A stretch of 6,785 bases of DNA from an uncultured Gemmatimonadota bacterium (GTDB lineage: Bacteria > Gemmatimonadota > Gemmatimonadetes > Gemmatimonadales > GWC2-71-9). This document shows, in pieces, positions 6,174 to 6,785 of the stretch. The stretch lies in assembly GCA_946479825.1 (NCBI GenBank), contig CAMLHU010000117.1, forward strand, positions 1 through 6,785, given 5' to 3'. Under the pieces are notes generated by a model. That model made no database searches, was not told the DNA's origin, and saw only the letters and a list, made by a program, of their open reading frames with translations. Within the stretch, counting starts at the first letter, position 1; each line of letters starts with the position of its first letter. Both the position numbers and the translations under genes were made by a program.

Positions 6174-6204
6174 CACCGCCTGACTTTGCGGCAGGCCGGC
6201 GGTG
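6174..6204 (+). other. possible 5' leader stem-loop
   Basis: CACCGCC (6174-6180) is the exact complement of GGCGGTG (6198-6204), with a 17-base loop. Inner alternatives GCCTG/CAGGC (6178-6182 with 6192-6196) and CCGC/GCGG (6176-6179 with 6188-6191) compete with it. No T-run follows, so it is not a classical terminator for the tRNA. It would lie at the very 5' end of the mRNA if the candidate promoter upstream is right. Confidence 0.35.
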
Positions 6205-6262
6205 GGAACGGCGTCGTCCGACCCGTGTGCCCCGCTGCTGAGCGTGTAACCCCCTTGCACTC

Positions 6263-6267
6263 AGGAG
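6263..6267 (+). promoter_or_regulatory. ribosome binding site of the small outer-membrane protein gene
   Basis: AGGAG lies 8 bases before ATG at 6276, an ideal spacing. It fixes the start of the last gene. Confidence 0.7.
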
Positions 6268-6275
6268 ATCGGCAC

Positions 6276-6785
6276 ATGCATCGGTTCGCCAAGATGGTCG
6301 CGGTCGCGTTGGGCCTGGCGGTCGTGGCGGCCCCAGCGCAGGCGCAGGTGACGTGGAACGTCGGGGCCGGGCTCGCCCTGCCGAGTGGCGATCTCGGGAA
6401 CGCGGTGAAGACGGGCTACGGTGCGGCGATCGGCGCCAACTTCCATCCGGCCTCGATGCCCATCGGGTTCCGGATCGAGGCGGCCTACGATCGGTTCAGC
6501 ATCAAGGCTCCGTCCACCGACAACATCCACTTCTTCTCCGGCACCGCCAACGTCGTCTACGACATCAAGACGGCGGGGATGCTCGCGCCGTACCTGATCG
6601 GCGGTATCGGGATGTACAATGCGGGCTCCAGCGCCTCCGGTTCGACGTCGGAGACCAAGTTCGGCTTTAACGTCGGCGCCGGGCTCGATTACAAGCTTCC
6701 GAGCGGCATCGGGATCTTCCTCGAGGGCCGGTACCACTCGGTGAAGGTCACCGGGGGCACGGACAACTTCATCCCGGTGCGCATC
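6276..6785 (+). CDS. small outer-membrane beta-barrel protein, 3' end outside window
   Basis: The frame is open from ATG 6276 to the window edge (170 codons) with no stop, so the gene is incomplete. It begins with a clear Sec signal peptide: MHRFAK, hydrophobic core MVAVALGLAVVAA, and cleavage after AQA (residues 21-23), before Gln24. The mature part shows short amphipathic strands separated by Gly/Ser/Asp turns: WNVGAGLALPSGDL, YGAAIGANFHP, GFRIEAAYDRF, YLIGGIGMYNAG, FGFNVGAGLDYKLPSG and IFLEGRYHSVKV. Such strands are typical of small eight-stranded barrels of the OmpA/OmpW-like type. The closing FIPVRI suggests that only a few residues are missing. A good ribosome binding site and an AT-rich promoter region precede it, so it is probably its own, possibly strongly expressed, transcription unit. 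The exact function (structural, adhesion or small-solute passage) cannot be told from sequence. Confidence 0.85.
   Translation, partial: MHRFAKMVAVALGLAVVAAPAQAQVTWNVGAGLALPSGDLGNAVKTGYGAAIGANFHPASMPIGFRIEAAYDRFSIKAPSTDNIHFFSGTANVVYDIKTAGMLAPYLIGGIGMYNAGSSASGSTSETKFGFNVGAGLDYKLPSGIGIFLEGRYHSVKVTGGTDNFIPVRI

Noticed and set aside
6261..6737. Minus-strand 158-codon frame over the last gene
   Set aside because: It is antisense to a frame with a good ribosome binding site, a signal peptide and barrel strands. Its own product has no recognisable feature.

Overview
The window is GC-rich chromosomal DNA, apart from a short AT-rich island at 6111-6170. It holds a housekeeping gene cluster next to two cell-envelope genes. 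Two proteins have Sec signal peptides and beta-barrel-like sequence, so the organism should have an outer membrane (diderm). The high GC content, the small 'AQAQ'-type outer-membrane protein at the right edge and the dxs-nadK-recN order suggest a Gemmatimonadota-like bacterium. That placement is inferred from general resemblance; no marker gene here proves it, and another GC-rich diderm such as a myxobacterium is possible.

Layout. Positions 1-3150 (+) carry a tight operon: the 3' end of dxs (isoprenoid precursor synthesis), nadK (NADP supply) and recN (double-strand break repair). Each junction is a 4-base start/stop overlap (ATGA, then GTGA). From 3151 to about 3288 lies a dense array of degenerate 7-base repeats, ten units on the plus strand facing seven on the minus strand. 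It separates recN from a convergent gene and supplies that gene's stop codon. Positions 3283-4842 (-) encode a 519-residue secreted, probably outer-membrane, beta-barrel protein of unrecognised family. Its start overlaps head-to-head with the start of galK (galactokinase, 4834-5988, +). A tRNA-Leu(UAA) gene follows galK after 28 bases. A 173-base intergenic stretch (6103-6275) then holds the AT-rich island, a candidate promoter and a possible 5' mRNA hairpin in front of a second, smaller outer-membrane barrel gene (6276 to the right edge, incomplete).

How the genes relate. dxs, nadK and recN are almost certainly co-transcribed and translationally coupled. The barrel gene and galK are divergent, and their starts overlap by nine bases. 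Any promoter for one must therefore lie inside the other's coding sequence, and a perfect TATAAT facing the barrel gene is found inside galK. No other Leloir-pathway gene is visible.

I see no defence island, CRISPR array, transposase or clearly new multi-gene system. The best non-routine signals are the inverted heptamer array and how it ends the barrel gene, the overlapping divergent starts with an embedded promoter, and the hairpin leader of the last gene.
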